From Occultella glacieicola (GTDB lineage: Bacteria > Actinomycetota > Actinomycetes > Actinomycetales > Beutenbergiaceae), in NCBI RefSeq assembly GCF_004353825.1, contig NZ_SMNA01000002.1, positions 1 to 64,000 on the forward strand: a stretch of 64,000 bases of DNA, in the 5' to 3' direction. Under the pieces are notes generated by a model, which was not told the origin of the DNA, did not search any database, and worked only from the letters and a program-made list of their open reading frames with translations. Shown here piece by piece: positions 8,397-17,381 of this stretch; within the stretch, counting starts at the first letter, position 1, and each line of letters begins with the position of its first letter. The translations under genes were made by a program, and so were the position numbers.

Positions 8397-9533
8397 TCAG
8401 ATCGTCGTGGACGCGCGCACCCGGAGCGTCGGCAGCAGCACCTGACGGCGCGGGCTCAGGGCCTGCGCGGCCGGTGCGTCCAGCTCCGCGAACCGGTCGG
8501 CGCACATGCGCACGGCGAGACGCCCGAGATCGCGCTTGGGCGGCGCGACGGCCGTGAGCGGCACCGTGGCGTCCGCGGCGCGCTCGTCGTCGTAGGCGAC
8601 GATCGCGAGGTCCTCCGGGACCCGGAGTCCCACCGCAGGCGCGGCGTCGGCGAGGTCGACGGCTTCGTGGTCGGAGAGCACCACCACGGCGCTCTCGCCG
8701 GCCGCACCAACCGAGTCCAGGACCTCACGCAGACTCCGGGTGTACTCCTCGCCGGTGCCCGGGCCGACGGTGTGCTCGAACGTCTGGACCGAAGGCCCCG
8801 CCTCGTCGCGGGCGAGCGCCATCCCGGCCCGCAGCCACGGTCCGGTGGGATTGCGCGGGCGCATGACGAGCCCGATCCGGCGATGTCCGAGGGTGATGAG
8901 GTGGCGCATGGCCGTGGCCATCCCGAGCGCATGGTCGGTGTGCACGGACTCGATGCCGGAGAACGGATCGGGCACCTCGCGCTCGACCAGCACCACCGGC
9001 ATCCGGGCGTCGGCGAGCAGGCGGTAGATGCGGGCGTCGGCGGACTGCGTCCGGGCCGGCGTGACGAGCAGCGCGTCCACGCCGCGCGCGAGCATCCGCT
9101 CGACCAGGGTCACCTCGTCCTCGCGGGAGTAGTCGGACACCCCGAGCAGCAGCCGGAGCCCGAGCCGGTCGGCCTCGTCGTGGGCGCCGTCCACGACGGC
9201 GCGGTAGTAGTAATCCCGCGCAGGCACGACGATCCCGACCAGGGCACCCTCGCCGTCGTGAGCCGTCTCGCGAGGACTGCGAGCCCTGCGAGCACGCGAC
9301 CGCTCCGGGGCCGCGCCGGCCGGCTCCCGGACCGCACCACCGCGCACCCGCCGCGACGGCGGCGAGGAGGCGACCACCGACGCCAGGTCGCGCCGGATCG
9401 TGATCACGCTGACGTCGAACCGCTCGGCGAGCTCGCGGACCTCCACGGCGCCGCTGGCCCGGAGCTCCGCAGCGATGCGGGCGCGGCGTTCCTCGGTGAG
9501 CACCCCACAGGAATAGCGGGTCGGGGGCGCCAT
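8397..9533 (-). CDS. Hybrid transcriptional regulator: DeoR-type HTH with LacI-type sensor domain
   Basis: Sugar-responsive regulator. Residues ~12-55 (ERRARIAAELRASGAVEVRE onward, ending VSVITIRRDL) are a DeoR-family winged helix, not the LacI HTH. From ~97 to the end lies a LacI/GalR-type periplasmic-binding sensor (VGIVVPARDYYYRAVVDGA, then LGHRRIGLV, then VPEDLAIVAYDD). The linker is Ser/Arg-rich. The gene sits convergent to the importer operon and divergent from the lyase gene, so it probably controls one or both in response to a breakdown product. The ATG at 9533 lacks an obvious ribosome-binding site; GTG at 9503 (VLTEERR) is an alternative start nearer the family N-terminus. Fold assignment is good, target is inferred. 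Confidence 0.85.
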   Translation of the reverse strand: MAPPTRYSCGVLTEERRARIAAELRASGAVEVRELAERFDVSVITIRRDLASVVASSPPSRRVRGGAVREPAGAAPERSRARRARSPRETAHDGEGALVGIVVPARDYYYRAVVDGAHDEADRLGLRLLLGVSDYSREDEVTLVERMLARGVDALLVTPARTQSADARIYRLLADARMPVVLVEREVPDPFSGIESVHTDHALGMATAMRHLITLGHRRIGLVMRPRNPTGPWLRAGMALARDEAGPSVQTFEHTVGPGTGEEYTRSLREVLDSVGAAGESAVVVLSDHEAVDLADAAPAVGLRVPEDLAIVAYDDERAADATVPLTAVAPPKRDLGRLAVRMCADRFAELDAPAAQALSPRRQVLLPTLRVRASTTI

Positions 9534-9605
9534 CGCAACGTGACCGGTTCTGATCGTTTCTCCGCCACGGCTGGACCGGGCCGATCACGTGGCGCAACGC
9601 TGAGC

Positions 9606-9631
9606 GCCGATCGATGTAACGACGCATCGGC
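9606..9631. promoter_or_regulatory. Candidate operator between hybrid regulator and lyase gene
   Basis: In the 118-base divergent region an inverted repeat GCCGAT-N14-ATCGGC is present, nested with CGATG-N8-CATCG. It lies 20-45 bases before the lyase GTG start, where repression would occlude the promoter. It could bind the adjacent DeoR/LacI hybrid, but only this single copy was found by eye. Confidence 0.35.
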
Positions 9632-9651
9632 TGAGGCAACGGAGGCTTCGA

Positions 9652-12600
9652 GTGAGGACAGTTCGAGCGAGAGTCGTGACGTCGGTCGCGACCGCGTTGA
9701 CCATGGTCGCCACGTCGCTGGCCGTGGCCGGGACCGCAGACGCCGATCCCGGCTTCACGCCGGAGGCGCCGGAGAGCGTCGTCGACCTGGTCCGCACCGA
9801 CCACCCACGACTGATCCTCGACGATGCCGCCCTGGCCGACGTCCAGGGCTGGATCGCCACGGACGACGACGCCGCGGCTCTTGCCGATGACGTCGTCGGG
9901 CAGGCCGAGTCGCTCCTGGCCGCGCCGGTCACGATCTATGACTTCCCGGACGGGCGCAGCCTGCTCACCCCGGTGCGGACGATCCTCAACCGAACGTACG
10001 TGCTCGCCCTCTCCTACCGGCTGACCGAGGACACCCGTTTCCTGGACCGGGCCTACGCGGAGCTGGCCGCGGCGGCACAGTTCCCGGACTGGAACCCGGA
10101 GAGCTTCCTGTCCGTGGCCGAGATGCTGCACGCGTTCGCGATCGGTTACGACTGGCTGTATCCGGCCCTGACCGCGCAGCAGCGGGGCGTGCTCGAGACG
10201 GCCATGGTCACGCACGGCTTCGAGCCGGCCCAGGCGGGCTACGACGCCGGCGCGTCCTGGACCACCACGACGAGCAACTGGTCGATCGTGTGCACCAGCG
10301 GGATCGGCATCGCCGCGCTGGCCCTCGCCGAGATCGAGCCCGAGCGGGCCGAGTCGCTGCTGCAGCTCGGGCTCTCGCACGTCGGGCCGGCCCTCGACGA
10401 GTACGCCCCGGACGGCGGCTACCCCGAGGGCCCGACCTACTGGGACTACGCCACCCGCTACCTGGTGCCCTATCTGGCCAGCCTCGGCACCGCCGTCGGC
10501 GATGACTTCGGCATCTCCGACGCACCCGGGCTGTCCGGGACGGTCGACTTCTCGATGTACATGGCCGGCCCGTCCGGACGCACATTCAACTACTCCGACG
10601 CGTCCTCGACCTACGGCGGCCCGCCGGCCGCCTACTGGTTGGCGGACCGCTACGACCAGCCCGGGTACGCCTGGTGGGCCGACGAGGGGCTGCGCACGCC
10701 CACGAATCCTCAGGCCCTGCTCTGGTACGGCCTGTCCGAGCGGGCCACCCCGGCGCAGACCGAGATGCCCCTCGACCGGTACTTCAGCGGCACCGAGACG
10801 GTCCTGTCGCGCTCGGCGTGGAGCACGCCGACGGCGTTGTTCACCGGTTTCAAGGCCGGCGACAACAGCAACAACCACGGCGACCTGGACATGGGCACCT
10901 TCGTCCTCGACGCCCTCGGTACCCGCTGGGCGGACGAGCTCGGCGCCGACTCCTACAGCCTGCCCGGCTACTTCAGCACCGGACCCGACGGCGACCGCTG
11001 GACCTACTACCGCAAGCGCGCGGAGGGCCAGAACACCCTGGTCATCAACCCCGGATCGGGACCGGACCAGTCCGTCGCGGCGGCCGGGCGGATCATCGCC
11101 CAAGAGGGCTCACCCGCGGGCGCGTTCGCGGTGGCGGACCTCACCGAGGCCTACGCCGACCAGGGCGTGACCTCCTGGCAGCGCGGTGTCGCGATGATCG
11201 ACGACCGCTCCCGGGTGGTCGTCCAGGACGAGCTGAGCGCCACCACCCCGGTCGAGGCGTGGTGGTTCATGCACACCTCGGCAGACGTCGAGATCGCGAC
11301 GGACGGACGCAGCGCCGTGCTGACCATCGAGGGCCGGCACCTGCTCGCCCGGTTCCTCGACGCCCCGGCCGGGGCCCAGTTCTCGGTGATGGCCGCCGAG
11401 CCGCTGCCGACGTCACCGAACCCGGACGGACAAGCGGCCAACGGCCAGTCCAAACTGACCGTGCGCCTGCCCGGGGTCACCGACCTGCGCCTGTCCATCC
11501 TGCTCGAGCCGCTGCCGGTCGGCGGCGAAGGCGAGCCGGCACCGGTCGTGACCGCCCTCGCGGACTGGACGGTGCCCGCCCCCGGGGCGTCCACGCTGAG
11601 CGACCTCACCCACGACGGCGTGACGATCCCCGGTTTCTCCGCCGACACCCGCACGCTCGTGCTCGAGACGACGGACCTCGGCGAGATCGAGGCGGTCCCG
11701 AGCGCCGCGACGGACCAGGTCGACGTGCAGATGCCGGACGCACTGCCGGGCACCGCCGTCGTCTGCGTCGGACCCGCGGGGGACGAGTGCCGGACCCGGT
11801 ACCGGGTGCACCTGACCCGCCCGTACAGCGGTCCGCTGACCGGAAGCATCGTCGGCACGAACCCGACGTCGAACGCCACCGACGGCGATCTCGGCACGTT
11901 CTGGTCTGCACAGGGAGACGGTCAGTGGCTACGCGCCAACCTCCCCGCGACGACGACCGTGGACGGCGTCCGGGTCGCCTGGAGCATGGGCAGCACCCGG
12001 GTGTACAGCTACGACGTGCAGACCTCGCTGGACGGCGAGCAGTGGTCGACCGTGTGGTCCGGCGCGAGTTCGGGGACCACGCTTGACCTGGAGGACGTCG
12101 CCTTCGACCCGGTCCAGGCCTCGTACGTGCGGATCCTCGCCCACGGCAACAGCGCGAACATGTGGATGAGCCTGTCCGAGCTCCGGGTCAGAACCGCGCA
12201 GGGCGAGTGGCCACAGACCGAACCCGCCGCCCCCGACCCGGTCGCGATCGCGATCGGCTCCGGTGCCCTGAACCTGCACCCGCGGACGGTGGACACCCCG
12301 GGGCTCACCGTCACGATGAGTGACGGATCAACGGTCCCACTGGATCTGACCACGGCGTCCGTACGCTCCTCGGACGCCGAGGTCGCCGAGTTCACGAGCG
12401 ACGGCGTGGTGGTGGCCCGGTCCGTCGGATCGACACTCCTGACGGCGCTCTGGCGCTCACCGACGGGGACGCTGGTGGGCGGACGTGCCGCCGTGTCGGT
12501 GACCGATCCCAGCACCACCACCCTGGCCGCCGCCCGCGACGGGTACGTGCGGGACGGTACGTACGCCGATACGTCCTACGGCTCGGCCACCTCGATGACG

Positions 12601-13434
12601 GTCAAACGCGACCCGAGCGGCAGCAACGCCGGCTTCAACCGGGAGACCTATCTCGCGTTCGACCTCGAACCGGCCGACGGACGCGAGCTGGTGGCCGCCG
12701 AGCTGGTCATGACGGCCGGCGTCACCACCGACCGCACCATGGTGGTCGACGTCAGCACTGCCGGCGCGGACTGGACCGAGGCGACCCTGACCTGGAACTC
12801 CCGCCCCGCCGTCGGCGTCCCGGTCGCACAGTTCACGGCGGGTAGCGAGCCGGCACCGGTGAGCGTCGACGTGACCGACGCCGTCGCGGCCGTTCTGGGC
12901 GCGGACGAGGCGAGTCTGGGATTCGCGCTACTGCAGAACGCTCAGGACCGGCAGGCCTTCGGCACCTCCGTGTGGTCCCGGGAGCGGGGCGCGGGCGGCC
13001 CCACGCTCGTGCTGCACTGGGCCGAGGCGACCGCGTGCTCGTCCACGGTGACCGGCTCGAACTCCGGGGCGGTCACCCTGACCGGGCCTGTGGCCTGCCT
13101 CGTCGACGCAGACGTCCGAGGGCCGGTGACAGCCACGGGCGGGACGTCGGTCCGGATCGAGCGGTCCACGATCGCCGGTCCGGTTACGGTGCCCGCCGCA
13201 GGCACGGTGGTTCTGACCGACGCCACCATCAACGGTCCGGTTCAGCTGTCCGGCGAAGGTGCGGTCATCTGGGTGGCGTCGAGCACGATCCGCGGCCCGC
13301 TGACCGCGCTGACCCCCGGTGGCACGCTGGCCATGCTCGAGTCACAGGTCGTGGGCACCCTGACCTGTTCCGAGGCGGCCGGCTCGGTCCTCATCGAGAC
13401 CGAGGTCCGCGTTCTCGACCCGGCCTGCGAGTGA
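9652..13434 (+). CDS. Secreted multidomain heparinase II/III-type polysaccharide lyase
   Basis: Large (1260 residues) secreted enzyme predicted to cleave uronic-acid polysaccharides by beta-elimination. Sec signal peptide about 1-31 (cleavage after GTADA). An alpha/alpha-toroid lyase domain spans ~50-350, with N209 in a TSNW motif. A heparinase II/III-like beta-sandwich follows at ~380-560 with the family signature SNNHGDLDMG (His409) and Tyr452/453. A discoidin (F5/8C)-like carbohydrate-binding domain lies at ~725-850, a DNRLRE-type beta domain at ~957-1122, and a repetitive Cys-containing C-terminal module with recurring GPV/GPL turns at ~1127-1260. GGAGG lies 6 bases before the GTG. No LPXTG or membrane anchor is seen. 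Exact substrate is unknown (heparin/chondroitin/alginate class). Confidence 0.85.
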   Translation: MRTVRARVVTSVATALTMVATSLAVAGTADADPGFTPEAPESVVDLVRTDHPRLILDDAALADVQGWIATDDDAAALADDVVGQAESLLAAPVTIYDFPDGRSLLTPVRTILNRTYVLALSYRLTEDTRFLDRAYAELAAAAQFPDWNPESFLSVAEMLHAFAIGYDWLYPALTAQQRGVLETAMVTHGFEPAQAGYDAGASWTTTTSNWSIVCTSGIGIAALALAEIEPERAESLLQLGLSHVGPALDEYAPDGGYPEGPTYWDYATRYLVPYLASLGTAVGDDFGISDAPGLSGTVDFSMYMAGPSGRTFNYSDASSTYGGPPAAYWLADRYDQPGYAWWADEGLRTPTNPQALLWYGLSERATPAQTEMPLDRYFSGTETVLSRSAWSTPTALFTGFKAGDNSNNHGDLDMGTFVLDALGTRWADELGADSYSLPGYFSTGPDGDRWTYYRKRAEGQNTLVINPGSGPDQSVAAAGRIIAQEGSPAGAFAVADLTEAYADQGVTSWQRGVAMIDDRSRVVVQDELSATTPVEAWWFMHTSADVEIATDGRSAVLTIEGRHLLARFLDAPAGAQFSVMAAEPLPTSPNPDGQAANGQSKLTVRLPGVTDLRLSILLEPLPVGGEGEPAPVVTALADWTVPAPGASTLSDLTHDGVTIPGFSADTRTLVLETTDLGEIEAVPSAATDQVDVQMPDALPGTAVVCVGPAGDECRTRYRVHLTRPYSGPLTGSIVGTNPTSNATDGDLGTFWSAQGDGQWLRANLPATTTVDGVRVAWSMGSTRVYSYDVQTSLDGEQWSTVWSGASSGTTLDLEDVAFDPVQASYVRILAHGNSANMWMSLSELRVRTAQGEWPQTEPAAPDPVAIAIGSGALNLHPRTVDTPGLTVTMSDGSTVPLDLTTASVRSSDAEVAEFTSDGVVVARSVGSTLLTALWRSPTGTLVGGRAAVSVTDPSTTTLAAARDGYVRDGTYADTSYGSATSMTVKRDPSGSNAGFNRETYLAFDLEPADGRELVAAELVMTAGVTTDRTMVVDVSTAGADWTEATLTWNSRPAVGVPVAQFTAGSEPAPVSVDVTDAVAAVLGADEASLGFALLQNAQDRQAFGTSVWSRERGAGGPTLVLHWAEATACSSTVTGSNSGAVTLTGPVACLVDADVRGPVTATGGTSVRIERSTIAGPVTVPAAGTVVLTDATINGPVQLSGEGAVIWVASSTIRGPLTALTPGGTLAMLESQVVGTLTCSEAAGSVLIETEVRVLDPACE

Positions 13435-13443
13435 GCCGGCGGA

Positions 13444-14232
13444 CTAGATGCCGAGCTCCCGCATCCGGCCGATCACCGCGTCAACCCGCGCCAGGTCGGG
13501 ACCGGCGTCGCCGGTGAGGCCGAGTTCGTCGACGATCCGACCGTCGATCATGAAGACCACGCGGTCCGCCCGGGCGGCCACGCGCACGTCATGGGTGACA
13601 ACGAGCATCGTGGTGCCGTCCCGGTTGAGCTCGGTGAGCAGGTCGAGGATCTGCTCGGCGGACTCGCGGTTGAGCGAGCCGGTGGGCTCGTCACCGAAGA
13701 CGATCCGGGGCCGGCGCATCAACGCCCGGCAGATGCCGGCCCGCTGCAGCTGACCGCCCGACACCTGGGCCGGCATCCGTGCGCGTAGGTCCCAGATCCC
13801 GGCCCGGCGCATGAGTTCCTCGGCCCGGGACACCCGGTCCGCGGGCGTGCCGACCCGGTCGAGGGAACTGGTCAGGACGATGTTCTCCAGCAGTCCGAGG
13901 TCGCGCAGCATCGTGGGCTGCTGGAACACGAAGCCCATGTGCTCGCGTCGGTGGTCCGCGAGCAGGTCGGAGGTCAGGGCGGTGAGTTCCACCTGATCGA
14001 GACGCACGGTGCCGGCGTCGACCGCGTCCATCCCGGAGAGGCCGTAGAGCAGCGTCGACTTGCCGGAGCCGGAGGGTCCCATGACGGTCACGAACTCACC
14101 GTTGGCGATGCTCAGGTCGACGCCGTGCAACACCTCCACGGCCCGGCCGTCCACGGTGAAGCTCTTCGTGACTGCGTGGGCGCTCAGGAGCGCGGTGTCG
14201 GAACCGGTGGGCGAGACGGTGGTGATCATCAT
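13444..14232 (-). CDS. ABC transporter ATP-binding protein (MacB/LolD type)
   Basis: ATPase of a two-component exporter or mechanotransmission ABC system; partner of the FtsX-like permease encoded 5 bases upstream. Walker A is GPSGSGKSTL, the Q-loop VFQQPTMLRD, the signature VSGGQLQRAGICRALM, Walker B RIVFGDEPTG (Phe-Gly before DEP rather than the usual LLLADEP), and the H-loop VVTHD. At 262 residues it is longer than LolD because of a C-terminal tail (about residues 225-262). Two consecutive ATGs (14232 and 14229) are possible starts. These proteins usually export peptides, antibiotics or lipids; the cargo cannot be told. Confidence 0.93.
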   Translation of the reverse strand: MMITTVSPTGSDTALLSAHAVTKSFTVDGRAVEVLHGVDLSIANGEFVTVMGPSGSGKSTLLYGLSGMDAVDAGTVRLDQVELTALTSDLLADHRREHMGFVFQQPTMLRDLGLLENIVLTSSLDRVGTPADRVSRAEELMRRAGIWDLRARMPAQVSGGQLQRAGICRALMRRPRIVFGDEPTGSLNRESAEQILDLLTELNRDGTTMLVVTHDVRVAARADRVVFMIDGRIVDELGLTGDAGPDLARVDAVIGRMRELGI

Positions 14233-14237
14233 CGGTC

Positions 14238-16631
14238 CTAGTCCTTGATGGTGGTGGAGATGGCGAGGTGGGTGTCCGGACGTGTGCTGACGGCCGTGGC
14301 CAGAGCGACGACGAGCAGCAGGGCGAGCGGGGATGCGGCGTAGGCGAGCCAGGGGCTCGCGACCAGGCTCAGGTCCGACAGGCCGACGCCCGAGAGGAAC
14401 AGGCCGGCGAGCCCGCCGCCGAGGAATCGCGCGCCGACCGCGCCCAGGAGGACACCGACGGCGAGCACGACCGCGGAGCGGACCAGGTACTGGACCTGGA
14501 CCTGCCCGTCGCGGAAGCCGAGCGCCCGCATCACGCCGATCCCGAAGGCGTCGCGCACGATGAGCAGCCGCATGAACAGGACCGTGATGAGGGCCGCCAC
14601 GGCCAGCCCGATCCCGAGAGCGGCGATAGCGACGGCGCGCAGGGCGTCGATGGTGCCGCTCATCGTCGCGACGATGTACTCCCGCACCGAGCTGACCTCG
14701 AGGTCGGGATAGGCCGCGGCGTAGTCGGCGATCGCGGTGGGCACGTCCACGCCGGGGTCGAAGTCGGCGTAGACGGCGGTCCACATGAGGTCGGCAGCGG
14801 TGTGCGGGGCGACCATCTTCGCGGTGTGCCCACCGTTGGTGATGTCCTGGTAGATGCCGGTGACGGTCAACTCCAGCGACACCCCTCGGTCCCGGTCGGG
14901 CGCCACCGGCGTTACCATGACCCGATCCCCGATCCCGGCGCCGAGCACGTCGGCCTGCAGCCGGGACAGGGCGATCTCGGTGTCGGCGCTCGGTGCGACA
15001 CCGTCGGCATAGGTCAGCGGGAACGCGGCCAGGTCCCCGGACTCGATCTTCACGGTCACGGGCGCGCCGTCGGCGTCGGCGGCGGTGTAGGAGGCCGTGG
15101 CGAGCACGGCATGGGCGGCCACCCGCGGGTCCTGCGCGAGCCGTTGATCCAGGTCGGCGACCCGGTCGGCGGAGTCGCCCTGGGCGTCGACCCGCACGTC
15201 GCTGACCCCGGCACCCATGTAGGTGACGAATCCCGGTGCGGTCACCGTGGTGTGCAGGTTCTGCGGCAGGATCAGGATGAAGGCTCCGAGAGCGTAGATC
15301 ACGAGCGGCACCACGTACAGCGTGGGCCGCCGGAGCACGTCCCGCAGGCCGAGGCGCACGGACGTCGCCGGACGGTCACCCAGTGCGGATAGCAGTCGTG
15401 CCGGGCGTCGGCGCGCGGTATCGGCCACGGGGGCGCCGGTGCGGATCGCCTGAACGGGCGAGACGGTCGCGAGACGGCGAAGGGTGCGTCGCACGGCGAG
15501 CACCACGACCGCGACGATGAGCGCACTCAGCGCGAGGCCCAGGAACAGCGACGGGATGGTCCGTCCGGTCGGTCCGAGGTAGCGCTGGACATCGGCGAGC
15601 AGCACCGGGCTCAGCGCGAGCGACCCCGCCAGCCCGATGACGGCGCCGATCGCGGCGAGCACCAGGTACCTGCGCAGGTAGAGCCGGCGGAGTTCGCGGT
15701 CACGCACACCGATGGCCTTGAGCACGCCGATCTCGCGGTAGTCCCGTTCGAGTGTGGTGAGCAGGGTGAACCGGATGCAGAGCAGCGCGATGGCGACCAG
15801 CAGCACCGTCACGAGGATCACGACGGCCGCGGTGATGCCGCCGGAGAGCGAATTGACGAGGGCGAACAGCGTCCACGTGAGCGTCGGCCCGTTGGCCTCC
15901 AGCCCGGCCGTCCGGTACTCGGCCTCGAACTGGCTCACGGCGGCGACGTCGGCGAGCCGGAACTGGATGAGGTACTCGATGGCGCCGGCCTGACCCACGA
16001 CGCCGGTCAGCTGCTCGAGGACGGCCGGTGCGACGAGCAGCCGCTTCGACGAGGCGTAGGAGTAGTTCATCTGGGAGTCCCGCAGGAATCCGGCGACCTC
16101 GAGGTCAACGGCGCCGTCGGGTCCGGTCACGGTGAGCGTCTGCCCCTCCTCCAGGTCGAGCAGGTCGGCGTAGTACAGCGGTAGCCAGACGGTGCCGGGC
16201 TCGGGCTCGATCACCGCGCCGTCGGTGTCCAGCAGCAGGTCGAACTCGGCGTTCTGGGTCACGAACGAGTTGTCCTGCAGGCCCGGGGCGAGCGTCGTGT
16301 CGGTGCCGGCCCCGGTGACCCGGATCGTCGAACCGTCCACGTTCAGCATCGGAACCACCGCGAACTCCTCGACCCGCTCGTTCTCCGCGGCGAACGCGGC
16401 CATCCGCTCGGAGTCGACGGTCCCAGCGTGCATCTGTAGGAAGTGCGGGGTGCGCGCCTGCTCCATCAGTGAGGCACTGGCCCCGGTGACGGTCACGATG
16501 AGCGCACCAGCCGAACTCGCGAGCGCGGCCGACAGTGCCACGAACAGAACGAGCACGACGGCGGTCGTCGGGTTCCGGCGAACCGCGTTGCGGGTGAGCC
16601 GTCCCAGCACCGTGCGCTGACTGGGGTTCAT
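14238..16631 (-). CDS. FtsX-like ABC transporter permease (MacB superfamily)
   Basis: Membrane component of the exporter, 797 residues. One N-terminal helix (~22-48) is followed by a large extracytoplasmic domain (~50-255) and then three helices and a REIGVLKAIGVRD coupling motif. A second helix (~435-455), a second extracytoplasmic domain and a final three-helix bundle with FGIGVMRALGFRD follow. This duplicated FtsX architecture is typical of actinobacterial predicted permeases. It ends 5 bases before the ATPase gene, so the two are co-transcribed. No dedicated sensor kinase or peptide gene lies beside it, so the role (drug or peptide export, or cell-wall signalling) is open. Confidence 0.92.
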   Translation of the reverse strand: MNPSQRTVLGRLTRNAVRRNPTTAVVLVLFVALSAALASSAGALIVTVTGASASLMEQARTPHFLQMHAGTVDSERMAAFAAENERVEEFAVVPMLNVDGSTIRVTGAGTDTTLAPGLQDNSFVTQNAEFDLLLDTDGAVIEPEPGTVWLPLYYADLLDLEEGQTLTVTGPDGAVDLEVAGFLRDSQMNYSYASSKRLLVAPAVLEQLTGVVGQAGAIEYLIQFRLADVAAVSQFEAEYRTAGLEANGPTLTWTLFALVNSLSGGITAAVVILVTVLLVAIALLCIRFTLLTTLERDYREIGVLKAIGVRDRELRRLYLRRYLVLAAIGAVIGLAGSLALSPVLLADVQRYLGPTGRTIPSLFLGLALSALIVAVVVLAVRRTLRRLATVSPVQAIRTGAPVADTARRRPARLLSALGDRPATSVRLGLRDVLRRPTLYVVPLVIYALGAFILILPQNLHTTVTAPGFVTYMGAGVSDVRVDAQGDSADRVADLDQRLAQDPRVAAHAVLATASYTAADADGAPVTVKIESGDLAAFPLTYADGVAPSADTEIALSRLQADVLGAGIGDRVMVTPVAPDRDRGVSLELTVTGIYQDITNGGHTAKMVAPHTAADLMWTAVYADFDPGVDVPTAIADYAAAYPDLEVSSVREYIVATMSGTIDALRAVAIAALGIGLAVAALITVLFMRLLIVRDAFGIGVMRALGFRDGQVQVQYLVRSAVVLAVGVLLGAVGARFLGGGLAGLFLSGVGLSDLSLVASPWLAYAASPLALLLVVALATAVSTRPDTHLAISTTIKD

Positions 16632-16756
16632 GGCTCAACCGTTGCCGAACCGCGAGCCTGTGGGTATCGGTGGTCGCCCTGAGCAACCCCTGATCGCGAC
16701 CGGGACAGGTCAAGGTGATCCCGTCAGGGTTCGCCCGGACCCAGACGGACAGATGT

Positions 16757-16987
16757 TCAGTCTTCCCCGGTGTCCGAGTCCTCGTCCGGCACCACCACCG
16801 ACTGGTCGATCACATCGGCCTCGCCGGCCCGGTCGTCGAGGTCGGGGCGCGCGGTACCGGGGCGGTAGTCCTCCCCCGCCGTGTGCTCGGGGTGCGTGGC
16901 CTCCTCGACGAGGTTCTTCGGGTCGGTCTCGTCATCCTCCACGAGGCCGGCATCGCGCCAGGACTCGTGACCGGGAAGTGTACTCAT
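16757..16987 (-). CDS. Small acidic hypothetical protein
   Basis: A 76-residue, strongly acidic protein beginning MSTLPGHESW and ending DEDSDTGED, with many Asp/Glu and Thr/Pro residues and no hydrophobic segment, so probably cytoplasmic and intrinsically disordered. The ATG at 16987 is chosen because a perfect AGGAGG lies 5 bases upstream; a longer frame begins upstream but lacks this signal. It lies between the small membrane protein gene and the ABC exporter, same strand. I do not recognise a named family. Confidence 0.7.
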   Translation of the reverse strand: MSTLPGHESWRDAGLVEDDETDPKNLVEEATHPEHTAGEDYRPGTARPDLDDRAGEADVIDQSVVVPDEDSDTGED

Positions 16988-17042
16988 GACTCCTCCTCGA
17001 CTCGGGTCTGCCCATAGTGGCCCGGCGGCGGGTGCCGCGCCA

Positions 17043-17375
17043 CTACTCGCGGCGCCGGCTCGACCTGGCACCGCGGCGAAGGACCACCACGAAGACGACG
17101 ACGCCCACCGCACCGCAGCACAGCACCCCGCCCGCCCCGTAGCCGATCCCGTCCGCGCACACGTAGTCCCCCGCGGGGCCGGCCGGTCCGCAACCCAGGT
17201 GGAACACGTCCCGGGCGAGCGGGAGACCGATGAAGAACGCGAGCAGGCCCGTCGCGATGGCGGCGAGGATGGCGATGGCCTGCGACCGCAGGACGATGTC
17301 GACCCACGCCGGACCCGGGCGAGCGCCGGTGGCAGCGGTGCGGCCGCCGTCCTCGTCAGGCCCGACCCGTTGCAC
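17043..17375 (-). CDS. Small membrane protein of unknown function
   Basis: A 110-residue protein with two predicted membrane helices: about 28-50 (AIAILAAIATGLLAFFIGLP) and about 78-99 (a Gly/Val-rich stretch). A cysteine-bearing loop lies between them and the C-terminus is basic (RRGARSSRRRE). The four cysteines in the loop and second helix (CGPAG, VCADG, LCCGA) are notable. The GTG start at 17375 lies 6 bases after the stop of pheA, so it is likely the last gene of that transcript. No named family recognised. Confidence 0.7.
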   Translation of the reverse strand: MQRVGPDEDGGRTAATGARPGPAWVDIVLRSQAIAILAAIATGLLAFFIGLPLARDVFHLGCGPAGPAGDYVCADGIGYGAGGVLCCGAVGVVVFVVVLRRGARSSRRRE

Positions 17376-17381
17376 GTGACG

